Origin: Clostridia bacterium
GTDB taxonomy: Bacteria; Bacillota_A; Clostridia; UMGS1810
Assembly (NCBI GenBank): GCA_017437345.1
Contig: JAFSBJ010000061.1
Location: 1 to 18,104 of the forward strand
Direction: 5' to 3'
Length of the DNA stretch: 18,104 nucleotides
The notes under the pieces were generated by a model that was not told the DNA's origin, searched no databases, and saw only the letters and a list, made by a program, of their open reading frames with translations. Below are positions 1-6,900 of this stretch, piece after piece (position 1 is the first letter of the stretch; every line of letters starts with the position of its first letter). A program made the position numbers and the translations under genes.

Positions 1-494
1 AGCTGTCTGCCGCAAATTCCTAAGCCGCCCATCATTTTTGCTTCATCACGAACACCAATCTGACGAAGCTCTATTCTTGTTTTGAAAACTCCAGCCAGGT
101 CTCTCACGAGTTCTCTGAAATCTATTCTGCCATCGGCAGAGAAATAGAAGAGAACCTTATTGTGGTCAAAGGTGTATTCAACATCAATGAGCTTCATTTC
201 AAGATTATGCTTACGGATTTTTTCCTGACAAAGCTTCATTGCTTCTTTTTCTTTTTCTTTATTGATTTCTATCTGTTTATCATCATCGGGGGTGGCAATG
301 CGGAGAATTTTTTTGAGTGGGGGAACGATTTCGTCATCTGTCACCTTTTTTAAAGGGATAACAACTGTTCCATATTCTATTCCTCTTGATGTTTCCACAA
401 TTACATGGTCGCCCTGCTTAAGCTTTAAATTTCCGGGCGAAAAATAATATATTTTGCCAACCTTTTTAAACCGTATTCCAGCTACTTCTATCAT
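1..494 (-). CDS. ricT: RicT/YaaT, PSP1-domain protein (partial, C-terminus outside window)
   Basis: The reading frame starts with ATG at 494, seven bases after an AGGAGG site, and runs off the left edge, leaving about 164 residues. The N-terminus (MIEVAGIRFKKVGKIYYFSP) and the later stretch DVEYTFDHNKVLFYFSADGR followed by FRELVRDLAGVFKTRIELRQ are typical of the PSP1 family. The visible end, GGLGICGRQ, matches the start of the family's conserved cysteine-containing segment. In Bacillus subtilis RicT (YaaT) forms the RicA-RicF-RicT complex, an iron-sulfur complex that promotes mRNA processing through RNase Y and affects Spo0A phosphorelay; that role is family knowledge, not seen here. It lies 23 bases behind holB and is probably the third gene of the pstA-holB-ricT unit, an order resembling yaaQ-yaaR-holB-yaaT of Bacillus. 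The family assignment is firm; the exact function in this organism is inferred. Confidence 0.9.
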   Translation of the reverse strand, partial: MIEVAGIRFKKVGKIYYFSPGNLKLKQGDHVIVETSRGIEYGTVVIPLKKVTDDEIVPPLKKILRIATPDDDKQIEINKEKEKEAMKLCQEKIRKHNLEMKLIDVEYTFDHNKVLFYFSADGRIDFRELVRDLAGVFKTRIELRQIGVRDEAKMMGGLGICGRQ

Positions 495-517
495 TGTTTC
501 CTCCTTCGCACAGAGCC

Positions 518-1471
518 TTAGCACATGTGCTTTAGCTGTATCAGAAGAGTATGGGAAGCCATTTTAAAATTGCCATATTTCCCCATCATCCTTGGAGCAT
601 CATTTGCAAGTTTTAACATTTCATAGCTTTTTTTCATTGTGGTTTTATCTGACACAGTCTGAATTTCTTTTAGTTTGTCTGTGTTTGCCATAAGCTGGGG
701 CAGCGAAGCTTTGCAGAGCATAACATCACGAAGAAACAAAATTAAAATCTCTGTGAGCTTGTTTCTCTGCTGGGCATTTTCATTCCAGAAATCTATGGCA
801 TCATACAGCGAAGCTTCACCTAAGGTGAGCATATCAACAAAGGTTTTTATAACACCGTCTCTTAAAGATGCAAAATCTTCATCTGTTGAAAGGGATTTTA
901 ATACTCCGATGCTTCCCATTGAATAGGAATACATATACTCTCTGTCTTTATCAAGAGGCATCGCCTTTCTTAAATCCTCTTCACTCCATTTTTCAAGCTC
1001 CAAAATATGAGACCTGGAAATGATGGTTGGAAGAATTGTTCCCAAATTATCGCAGATAAATATAAAAACTGCATAGGAAGGAGGCTCCTCAATAATCTTT
1101 AAAATTGCATTCTGACCGGGAGCATCCATAAGATGAGCATTTTCAATTATAAAAAGACGGTATCTGCTCTTTGCAGGCTTTGTATAGACCTCTTTTTTCA
1201 TTGCTCTCAGCTTATCCACAGCAATAACCTTTTTGTCCTCATTTGAAATGATGGTGCAATCGGGATGAGCGCCTTCAATGGTGCTCAGACACCCATTGCA
1301 TTTGCCACAGGCAGTTCCTTCCTCACACATAAGATACCGGGCAATCTGCCTGCAGACTGTTTTCTTCCCCACGCCTTCTTCGCCTTTTATAATGTAGCAC
1401 TGACGGAGGGTATCTTCTTTAACAGAATTTGCAAAATGTGAAATAAGCTTTTCCTGAGAAGCTGATAACAT
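518..1471 (-). CDS. holB: DNA polymerase III subunit delta prime
   Basis: This 317-residue protein is the clamp-loader delta prime subunit, part of the complex that opens the beta clamp and loads it on primed DNA. An intact Walker A loop (GEEGVGKKT, residues 30-38) is followed by the zinc-binding cysteines C49, C55, C58 and C61 with the spacing typical of clamp-loader AAA+ proteins. AHPD (68-71) and IIEEPPSYAVFIF come next. The usual SRC motif of the sensor region appears as SRS (in ISRSHILELE), so the motif Cys is replaced by Ser. The C-terminal half is the helical collar domain. The ATG at 1471 has a modest TAAGG site that overlaps the pstA stop codon (12-base gap), which suggests translational coupling. 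The neighbours pstA and ricT support holB over a second dnaX. Confidence 0.93.
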   Translation of the reverse strand: MLSASQEKLISHFANSVKEDTLRQCYIIKGEEGVGKKTVCRQIARYLMCEEGTACGKCNGCLSTIEGAHPDCTIISNEDKKVIAVDKLRAMKKEVYTKPAKSRYRLFIIENAHLMDAPGQNAILKIIEEPPSYAVFIFICDNLGTILPTIISRSHILELEKWSEEDLRKAMPLDKDREYMYSYSMGSIGVLKSLSTDEDFASLRDGVIKTFVDMLTLGEASLYDAIDFWNENAQQRNKLTEILILFLRDVMLCKASLPQLMANTDKLKEIQTVSDKTTMKKSYEMLKLANDAPRMMGKYGNFKMASHTLLIQLKHMC

Positions 1472-1483
1472 AGCTATACCTTA

Positions 1484-1810
1484 TTATACCTTTTCAAAGC
1501 GGTCAACATCGAGAACAAATATTGTTGCTCCGCCAATCTGAACTTCTATTGGATATGGTGTGAAAGAAGCAGATGCACTCATAGGCATCGGTGATGCTGT
1601 AATCTGAGTTCTTCTCTGGCTCTTTGCACGGATAATATCTATAACTTCCTGAACCTTTTCATCTTCTGTACCGATAATCATGGTTATGTTGCCGGCTTTT
1701 AAAAAGCCGCCTGTGGTGGCAAGCTTGGTTACGCTGAAGCCATTTTTACTGAGTTCGCTTATAACTTTGTTACCATCTTCATCATTAACAATTGCAAGGA
1801 TTAATTTCAT
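1484..1810 (-). CDS. pstA: Cyclic-di-AMP receptor PstA/DarA (YaaQ, PII-like)
   Basis: A 108-residue PII-like signalling protein. MKLILAIVNDEDGNKVISEL opens the ferredoxin-like fold, and T28, the TGGFL motif (33-37) and GN (40-41) match the conserved ligand-binding strip of the PstA/DarA family, which binds cyclic-di-AMP as a homotrimer. Length is normal for the family. The ATG at 1810 has a good site (AAGGAG, nine bases upstream) and a sigma-A-like promoter 30-60 bases further up. It is first in a unit with holB and ricT. In Bacillus the same neighbourhood also carries tmk and yaaR, and neither is present here: the upstream neighbour is an EF-G-like gene behind a terminator. The downstream target of PstA is generally unknown, so none is proposed. 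Confidence 0.93.
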   Translation of the reverse strand: MKLILAIVNDEDGNKVISELSKNGFSVTKLATTGGFLKAGNITMIIGTEDEKVQEVIDIIRAKSQRRTQITASPMPMSASASFTPYPIEVQIGGATIFVLDVDRFEKV

Positions 1811-1841
1811 AATATCACGCTCCTTATATTTTTCTGATTAT

Positions 1842-1870
1842 ATTATATAATGAAATAAGCATAAAAGCAA
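1842..1870 (-). promoter_or_regulatory. Promoter of pstA-holB-ricT
   Basis: On the minus strand, TTGCTT (1870-1865) is separated by 17 bases from TATAAT (1847-1842). A second overlapping TATAAT sits at 1842-1837. Transcription would start around 1830-1835, about 25 bases before the pstA start codon. The -10 is perfect and the spacing ideal; the -35 matches only in its TTG. The hslO promoter has the same two hexamers and spacing. Confidence 0.7.
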
Positions 1871-1886
1871 GAAAAATTTACAATAT

Positions 1887-2061
1887 GCGGTTGTTATTCA
1901 ACCGCAACTAAGTTTGCCTTTCGGCAAGTGAAGTTATCTTCGATAGTGAAGTTTACCCTGTAAGTGAAGTTGTGCCTATCGGCACAGTGGCAAACTTAAC
2001 TTCACTTTTGCATAGCAAAAACTTCACTGCTTATGCAACTTCACTTTGAGCAAGTGCTCAA
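1887..2061. repeat. Array of 9-mer repeats with palindromic spacers (MITE- or REP-like element)
   Basis: The left half carries AGTGAAGTT at 1927, 1945 and 1963 (18-base period). The right half carries the reverse complement AACTTCACT at 1998, 2020 and 2037. Each spacer is a different small inverted repeat: TGCC-TTTC-GGCA (1915-1926), ATC-TTC-GAT (1936-1944), TAC-CCT-GTA (1954-1962), GTGCC-TATC-GGCAC (1972-1985), TTTGC-ATA-GCAAA (2007-2019), GC-TTAT-GC (2029-2036) and TTGAGCA-AG-TGCTCAA (2046-2061). It is preceded by a 7-bp hairpin, GCGGTTG-TTATT-CAACCGC (1887-1905). A 10-bp inverted pair, TAAGTTTGCC (1909-1918) and GGCAAACTTA (1989-1998), encloses the left half. There is no open reading frame of note. 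It fills the gap between the EF-G-like terminator and the pstA promoter. Confidence 0.8.
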
Positions 2062-2095
2062 ATATGCTCCCTTTGCTGCGACACAACTACATACA

Positions 2096-2130
2096 CAAAA
2101 AGCCTCTGTCATTAGACCAGAGGCTTTTTG
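2096..2130 (-). terminator. Intrinsic terminator of the EF-G-like gene
   Basis: A perfect 13-bp stem, CAAAAAGCCTCTG (2096-2108) with CAGAGGCTTTTTG (2118-2130), closes a 9-base loop. Read on the minus strand the stem ends in a run of five T, 24 bases beyond the stop codon of the EF-G-like gene. The A-rich other arm gives a T run on the plus strand too, so it could work in both directions, but no plus-strand gene ends here. Confidence 0.88.
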
Positions 2131-2153
2131 TATTTTATATTTCTTATCTTAAT

Positions 2154-4214
2154 TTATTCTTCCTGTGCATCAGCTTTAATCTTTTCCACAAGATGTGCGG
2201 GAACCTCTTCATAATGATCCATTTTGAAAGAGAATGTGCCTCTGCCATTTGTGAGAGCTCTTAAATCTGTTGCGTATTTAACCATTTCGCTGCAGGGGAT
2301 AAGAGCTTCGATTTCTGTGTGGTTTTCGCTGATGGGGTTCATGCCTAGGATTCTGCCGCGGCGTTTGTTGATATCGCCTGCAACATCACCGGTTGCTGTG
2401 TTTCTAACTCTTGTTTTAAGAAGGCCGATGGGTTCTAAAAGAACGGGGTTTGCCTGGGTAAGACCTGTTTTATAGCAGATGGAAGCGGCTGTTTTAAATG
2501 CCATTTCACTTGAATCAACAGGGTGATAGGAGCCATCAAGAAGAGTTGCTTTAAGGTTTACAACAGGGTATCCTGCCACAACACCCTTCTGCATGCTTTC
2601 TCTTAAGCCCTTTTCAACTGCAGGGAAATAGTTTTTGGGAACAGAGCCGCCAAACACCTTTTCTTCAAAGATTAAATCGTCGCTTTCGCAGGGTTCAAAT
2701 TCAATCCATACATGGCCATACTGACCATGACCGCCGGACTGTTTTTTATGTTTTCCTTCAACCTTTACTTTTTTCTTTATTGCTTCGCGATATGCTATTT
2801 TGGGTTCTTTCAGAGTTACATCAACGCCAAATTTTGATAAAAGCTTGGAGCAGATAATGTTGAGGTGCTGCTCTCCAACACCGGAAATAATAGTTTCACG
2901 GGTTTCTTTGTTGTTTTCTAAGCGGAAGGTCTTGTCTTCACTCATAAGCTTAGCCAGACCGGAGCTGATTTTTTCTTCGTCGCCCTTTGCTTTTGGAACA
3001 ATGGCAAGAGAAATAACAGGCTCCGGGAAGGGGATTTCAGCAAGCTTATAGCTTACCTTGGGATCGCATAGAGTATCGGAGGTTTCGGCATAGGCAAGCT
3101 TTGCCACAACACCGATGTCGCCTGCTTCTAATGCTGCCACATCAATCTGCTTTTTGCCTCTTAAGGTAAATATTTTACCGAATTTTTCATTTTCGTCTTT
3201 ATTTACATTATATAAAGTCATATCGGGGGTAACCTTACCGGACACAACCTTGAAATAGGTCATTTTTCCAACAAAGTTATCAACAACTGTCTTAAACGCT
3301 TTTACGCACACAGGAGCTGAGCTGTCGCAGGTGATTTCAATTTCTTCGCCTTTTTTGGTATCCTCGGCTAAAACTTTCTCGCCTTCATCAGGTGAGCAGC
3401 AATAGTTTGAAATAACATTTAGAACATGGGTTATTCCGATTCTAAGCTCTGCACTACCGCAGATAACAGGGGTAACTGTGCCATTTTTAATACCGACTTT
3501 TAATGCGGACTTGATTTCTTCTTCTGTGAAGGGTTCGCCTGCAAAGAATTTTTCCATCAGTTCGTCGCTGACCTCAGCTATAGCTTCGTCGAGAATTTCG
3601 CGGCTTCTTGTGGCGATGTCGATATGAGATGCAGGAATTTCTTCGTATGTAGCTTCGGGACCTGTAAACATTTTTGCACGCATTTTAATAACATCTACAA
3701 AGCCTATTAACTTTTCGTCAACATTAATAGGGAAGGTAAAGGGAGCAATTGATTTACCGAAGGTATCGTTGAGCTGCTCTATAACCTTATTATAGTCTGA
3801 TTTGGGGTCATCCAGTTTATTAACAAACACAAGCTTTGCAAGACTATGTTCCTCGGCAAGTCTCCATGCTTTTTCTGTTCCGGCAGAAACGCCCGACTTA
3901 CCGCTGACTGTGATGATTGCATTTTCGCAAACATCGGCAGCTTCAATCTGTTCACCAACAAAATCAAAAAATCCCGGGGTGTCTAAAAGATTTATTTTTT
4001 TGCCGTCCCAGTCAAAACTTATAAGTGATGTATTAACCGAAATCTTTCTTTTTATTTCTTCGGCATCAAAGTCTGATACTGTGTTGCCGTCTTCAATTTT
4101 TCCAAGTCGGTCAATAAGCTTTGCATTGTAGAGCATTGCTTCCACAAGCGAAGTTTTTCCCGCGTTTCCGTGTGACATAAGGCACACATTTCTGATGTCT
4201 TTTGTTTGAGCCAT
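2154..4214 (-). CDS. EF-G-like translational GTPase (FusA2-type)
   Basis: 686 residues with the domain order of elongation factor G. Visible are a P-loop (SHGNAGKT, 14-21), G3 (DTPGFFDF, 78-85), G4 (NKLD, 132-135), a G5-like CGSAE, and domain IV with GHGQYGHVWIEFEP. It belongs to the divergent EF-G-like branch rather than canonical FusA: the P-loop is not AHIDAGKT, the switch I motif RGITI reads RKISV, and the residue after DTPG that is the catalytic His in EF-G is Phe82. The start is placed at ATG 4214 (MAQTKDIRN) behind AGGAGG at 4231-4226. A longer frame opening at 4262 adds 16 residues but has no good ribosome site. Canonical translocation activity is doubtful; a ribosome-associated role is inferred. 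It stands alone between a promoter and a terminator. Confidence 0.87.
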   Translation of the reverse strand: MAQTKDIRNVCLMSHGNAGKTSLVEAMLYNAKLIDRLGKIEDGNTVSDFDAEEIKRKISVNTSLISFDWDGKKINLLDTPGFFDFVGEQIEAADVCENAIITVSGKSGVSAGTEKAWRLAEEHSLAKLVFVNKLDDPKSDYNKVIEQLNDTFGKSIAPFTFPINVDEKLIGFVDVIKMRAKMFTGPEATYEEIPASHIDIATRSREILDEAIAEVSDELMEKFFAGEPFTEEEIKSALKVGIKNGTVTPVICGSAELRIGITHVLNVISNYCCSPDEGEKVLAEDTKKGEEIEITCDSSAPVCVKAFKTVVDNFVGKMTYFKVVSGKVTPDMTLYNVNKDENEKFGKIFTLRGKKQIDVAALEAGDIGVVAKLAYAETSDTLCDPKVSYKLAEIPFPEPVISLAIVPKAKGDEEKISSGLAKLMSEDKTFRLENNKETRETIISGVGEQHLNIICSKLLSKFGVDVTLKEPKIAYREAIKKKVKVEGKHKKQSGGHGQYGHVWIEFEPCESDDLIFEEKVFGGSVPKNYFPAVEKGLRESMQKGVVAGYPVVNLKATLLDGSYHPVDSSEMAFKTAASICYKTGLTQANPVLLEPIGLLKTRVRNTATGDVAGDINKRRGRILGMNPISENHTEIEALIPCSEMVKYATDLRALTNGRGTFSFKMDHYEEVPAHLVEKIKADAQEE

Positions 4215-4445
4215 AATTAATCCATCCTCCTTTAGTTTTATAAGGAATCCTGTCATTTCCACGAAGAGACCTTATATGGGAGCACCGTTTTGGTGCAATT
4301 CGACTTTTAAAAATTACAGAAAAACTCTGTTACATAAGTATTTCGTGAAAGTTTCACATTTCCCTTCTTTGATTTTATGATTTTTCTAACAAAAATACAC
4401 AAAAAAATTCGTGCAATTTTACTAAAAACTTTACATCGTGGAAAG
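4215..4445. other. Leader and upstream region of the EF-G-like gene
   Basis: An AT-rich stretch with no coding frame of note. It holds the AGGAGG ribosome site (4226-4231), a candidate promoter (4271-4298) containing the hairpin GCACC-GTTTT-GGTGC (4282-4296), and a 13-base palindrome, GTGAAA-G-TTTCAC (4345-4357). The remainder (about 4360-4445) is A/T-rich with nothing recognisable. Confidence 0.6.
4271..4298 (-). promoter_or_regulatory. Candidate promoter/operator of the EF-G-like gene
   Basis: On the minus strand, TTGCAC (4298-4293) is followed after 16 bases by TATAAG (4276-4271). The inverted repeat GCACC-AAAAC-GGTGC (read on the minus strand) covers part of the -35 and the spacer, the position of an operator. 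Transcription would begin near 4264, giving a leader of about 50 bases. The -35 is weak, so this is a candidate only. Confidence 0.35.
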
Positions 4446-4666
4446 ATAGGAAAAATGTTTTGGAATTGTCAAATTGAACCGAAGGGCTACCCGAAGCTGT
4501 ACTAAAGTACTGCGAGGGTGAAATTTGGCAATAGCAAAAGGCACATAAAAAGAAACCTATCGGTTTTTCGATAGGTTTCTTCCTTTATCAAATATTTCAA
4601 ATTATGCAAGCACTAACATTATTTTTATTTAATTAGTGCCTTTTGCGCTGCGGAGCATTTTTACAT
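4446..4666 (-). repeat. Dispersed 221-bp terminator-bearing module, copy A (after tex)
   Basis: One of two copies in the window (the other is at 16853-17074). Read from tex, block 2 (4666-4638) starts ATGTAAAAATGCTCCG and ends GCAAAAGGCAC. An AT-rich centre follows with a hairpin (GCACTAA 4610-4616 with TTAGTGC 4633-4639) and the tex terminator (4546-4580). The 103-base block 1 (4548-4446) completes it. GCAAAAGGCAC (4534-4544) and GTGCCTTTTGC (4636-4646) are 11-bp inverted arms around the terminator. Block 1 folds into an 11-bp helix (4465-4475 with 4522-4532, one G/T wobble), with an inner hairpin GTAC-TAAA-GTAC (4499-4510) on an ACCC/GGGT stem. Block 1 is 92/103 identical to copy B without gaps, and block 2 is 23/29. 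No protein is encoded. Confidence 0.85.
4546..4580 (-). terminator. Intrinsic terminator of tex
   Basis: A 12-bp perfect stem, AGAAACCTATCG (4551-4562) with CGATAGGTTTCT (4569-4580), closes a 6-base loop. On the minus strand it runs straight into TTTTTATG. It lies 90 bases beyond the tex stop codon, in the centre of the dispersed module. Confidence 0.88.
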
Positions 4667-4669
4667 CTT

Positions 4670-6814
4670 TCAAACTTCTTTCATTGAAAGAGATATTCTA
4701 CCCTTCTTGGTATCAACATCAATAACCTTAACCTTAACAATATCTCCAACAGAGAGAACATCTGTGGGATGCTTTATAAATCTATTTGAAATCTGAGAAA
4801 TATGCACAAGTCCGTCCTGATGAACTCCGATGTCAACAAATGCACCAAAATCGATTACATTTCTCACAGTCCCCGTCATTATCATTCCAGGTTTTAAATC
4901 TTCCATACTCATAACATCTTCCATAAGGATGGGGGTGGGCATTTCATCACGGGGGTCTCTGCCGGGTTTTAAGAGAGAATCGGCAATATCATTAATTGTT
5001 ATTTTTCCAATGTCATATTTGGCGCAGAAAGCATCAATGTCCATATTTTTCATACGAAGCTTTAAATCGGAAATGTTTCCCGAAGAAACATCCTGGGAGG
5101 TATAGCCCATATCCGTTAAAAGAGCTGATGCCGCGTCGTAGCTTTCAGGGTGAACAGAGGTCTGGTCCAAAACATTTTCCGCACCGGGAATTCTTAAAAA
5201 TCCGGCACACTGAGTATAGGCTTTGGGGCCAAGCTTTGCAACCTTTAAAAGCTCTTTTCTTGATGAAAATTTTCCATTTTCCTCGCGGTATTTAACGATA
5301 TTTTTTGCAATTGGTGCCGATATTCCTGCCACATAGGATAAAAGGGGTGCGGAGGCTGTGTTTAAGTCAACACCGACGCTATTAACGCAGTTTTCAACCA
5401 CACCGCCAAGAGCTTCGGAGAGTCTTTTCTGATTCATATCGTGCTGATACTGACCAACACCGATTGACTTTGGATCAATTTTTACAAGCTCTGCCAGAGG
5501 GTCCTGAATTCTTCTTGCAATTGATGCGGCGCTTCTTTGCTCAACTGTGAAATCGGGAAATTCCTCTGCAGCAAGCTTTGATGCGGAGTAAACAGAGGCT
5601 CCGGCTTCATTTACCATCATATAATAAACCTTGGTGTCCAGTTCTTTAAGAATTCCCGCAATAAATTTTTCTGATTCCTTGGAGGCTGTGCCATTGCCGA
5701 TAGCGATTAGCTCTACCTTGTGTTTTAAGATAAGGCTCTTTATAAGCTTTGCACTTTTTTCCTTGTCATGATGCTCCAGGGTGCAGAAAACAACGCCTGT
5801 GTCGCAAACCTTTCCTGTTTCATCAACAACAGCCAGCTTACATCCGGTTCTGTAGCCGGGGTCCAGACCAAGAACGGTTTTGCCTCTCATTGGGGGCTGC
5901 ATTAAAAGCTGATAGAGATTTTTGGAGAAAAGTCCGATTGCCTGCTCACCTGCGTTTTCAGTCAGGCTGTTTCTTATTTCTCTTTCGATTGAGGGCTTTA
6001 TAAGACGCTTGTAGCTGTCTTCAACAGCAGCTTTTACAATTTCAGAAAAGATAGAATCTCTCACAATTTCTCCATAGAGGTAGGAAAGAATCTTTTCTTC
6101 ATCTATTTCAACTGCAACGGATAACATCTTTTCGTTTTCGCCTCTGTTTATGGCAAGGACTCTGTGGGACGCAATTTTGGAAACGCTTTCGCCAAAATCA
6201 TAATACATTGCATACACGCTGTCTTCTTCTGTGGCAGCTTTTGATTTTAATATGCCCATTTTAAAGGTCAGCGCTCTTATTTCCTTGCGGTAGTCGGCAT
6301 CATCGGAAACCATTTCGGCAATAATGTCCATTGCTCCTTCGATTGCTTCGTCTTCATTTGCAACGCCCAGCTCTTCGTTTATATATTCCCTTGCAAAATC
6401 ATAGGGGTTTCCCGATTTTTCCTGCTGCATATAGATAAGCATAGAAAGTGGCTCAAGACCTTTTTCCTTGGCTATGGTTGCTTTGGTTCTTCTTTTTGGT
6501 CTGTAGGGACGATAGATGTCTTCCAGCTCCTGCAAAATCTCGGCTTTCTCAATTTCCGCCATCAATTCGTCGGTCATTTTGCCCTGTTCCTCAATAAGGT
6601 GGACGATTTCTTCTCTTCTTTCATCAAGAGAACGCAGATAGCAAAGACGGTCATAAAATTTTCTCAAAATTTCGTCATCCAGAGAGCCTGTCACTTCTTT
6701 TCTGTAACGGGCAATAAAGGGGATGGTGTTGCCTTCGTCGATAAGCTTTATTGTGTTTTCCACCTGGCGGGAAGTTATTTCCAGCTCTTTTGATAGTACA
6801 TTAATAATATCCAT
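4670..6814 (-). CDS. tex: Tex-family RNA-binding protein
   Basis: 714 residues, about normal for Tex, a nucleic-acid-binding protein conserved in bacteria and related to eukaryotic Spt6. In order: an N-terminal helical region (IPFIARYRKEVTGSLDDE, 31-48; YRPYRPKRRTKATIA, 101-115), a YqgF/RuvC-like domain opening with VLGLDPGYRTG (314-324), the Tex signature NEAGASVYSAS (402-412), a helix-hairpin-helix region (about 480-560, starting VGVDLNTASAPLLSYVAGIS), and a C-terminal S1 domain (about 640-714, GTVRNVIDFGAFVDIGVHQD). The ATG at 6814 has GGAGG seven bases upstream. Its proposed roles in transcription and RNA handling are family knowledge. It is the last gene before a terminator, and it may be co-transcribed with rsuA 77 bases upstream. 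Confidence 0.95.
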   Translation of the reverse strand: MDIINVLSKELEITSRQVENTIKLIDEGNTIPFIARYRKEVTGSLDDEILRKFYDRLCYLRSLDERREEIVHLIEEQGKMTDELMAEIEKAEILQELEDIYRPYRPKRRTKATIAKEKGLEPLSMLIYMQQEKSGNPYDFAREYINEELGVANEDEAIEGAMDIIAEMVSDDADYRKEIRALTFKMGILKSKAATEEDSVYAMYYDFGESVSKIASHRVLAINRGENEKMLSVAVEIDEEKILSYLYGEIVRDSIFSEIVKAAVEDSYKRLIKPSIEREIRNSLTENAGEQAIGLFSKNLYQLLMQPPMRGKTVLGLDPGYRTGCKLAVVDETGKVCDTGVVFCTLEHHDKEKSAKLIKSLILKHKVELIAIGNGTASKESEKFIAGILKELDTKVYYMMVNEAGASVYSASKLAAEEFPDFTVEQRSAASIARRIQDPLAELVKIDPKSIGVGQYQHDMNQKRLSEALGGVVENCVNSVGVDLNTASAPLLSYVAGISAPIAKNIVKYREENGKFSSRKELLKVAKLGPKAYTQCAGFLRIPGAENVLDQTSVHPESYDAASALLTDMGYTSQDVSSGNISDLKLRMKNMDIDAFCAKYDIGKITINDIADSLLKPGRDPRDEMPTPILMEDVMSMEDLKPGMIMTGTVRNVIDFGAFVDIGVHQDGLVHISQISNRFIKHPTDVLSVGDIVKVKVIDVDTKKGRISLSMKEV

Positions 6815-6840
6815 TTTATCCTCCGAACATATAAATATTA

Positions 6841-6900
6841 AATGAATAATGAAATCGCTTCGCTGATAAATTATTCTTTTTTCAATATTCTTTATTCATT
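6841..6900. repeat. Inverted repeat between rsuA and tex
   Basis: AATGAATAA (6841-6849) is matched by its reverse complement TTATTCATT (6892-6900), whose last bases overlap the rsuA stop codon. Between them lies a small GC-rich stem, ATCGCTTCGCTGAT, plus two TTATTC/ATATTC variants. It resembles a small palindromic insertion. On the minus strand there is no clean T run after the fold, so it is not a convincing terminator. Confidence 0.5.

Noticed and set aside
162..447. Two small plus-strand frames near the left edge
   Set aside because: They are antisense to ricT, whose translation matches PSP1 throughout.
1927..1971. Regular 9-mer repeats at 18-base period, possible CRISPR
   Set aside because: The repeat is 9 bases and the spacers are 9-base palindromes. 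Real arrays have repeats and spacers of about 24-40 bases, and no cas genes are present.
4215..4262. 16-residue N-terminal extension of the EF-G-like protein
   Set aside because: There is no ribosome site before 4262, while ATG 4214 has AGGAGG and fits the family start. The extension would also cover the leader.
4446..4666. An insertion sequence with its own transposase
   Set aside because: Neither copy has a coding frame, and no transposase or target-site duplication is visible; at most it is a non-autonomous element.
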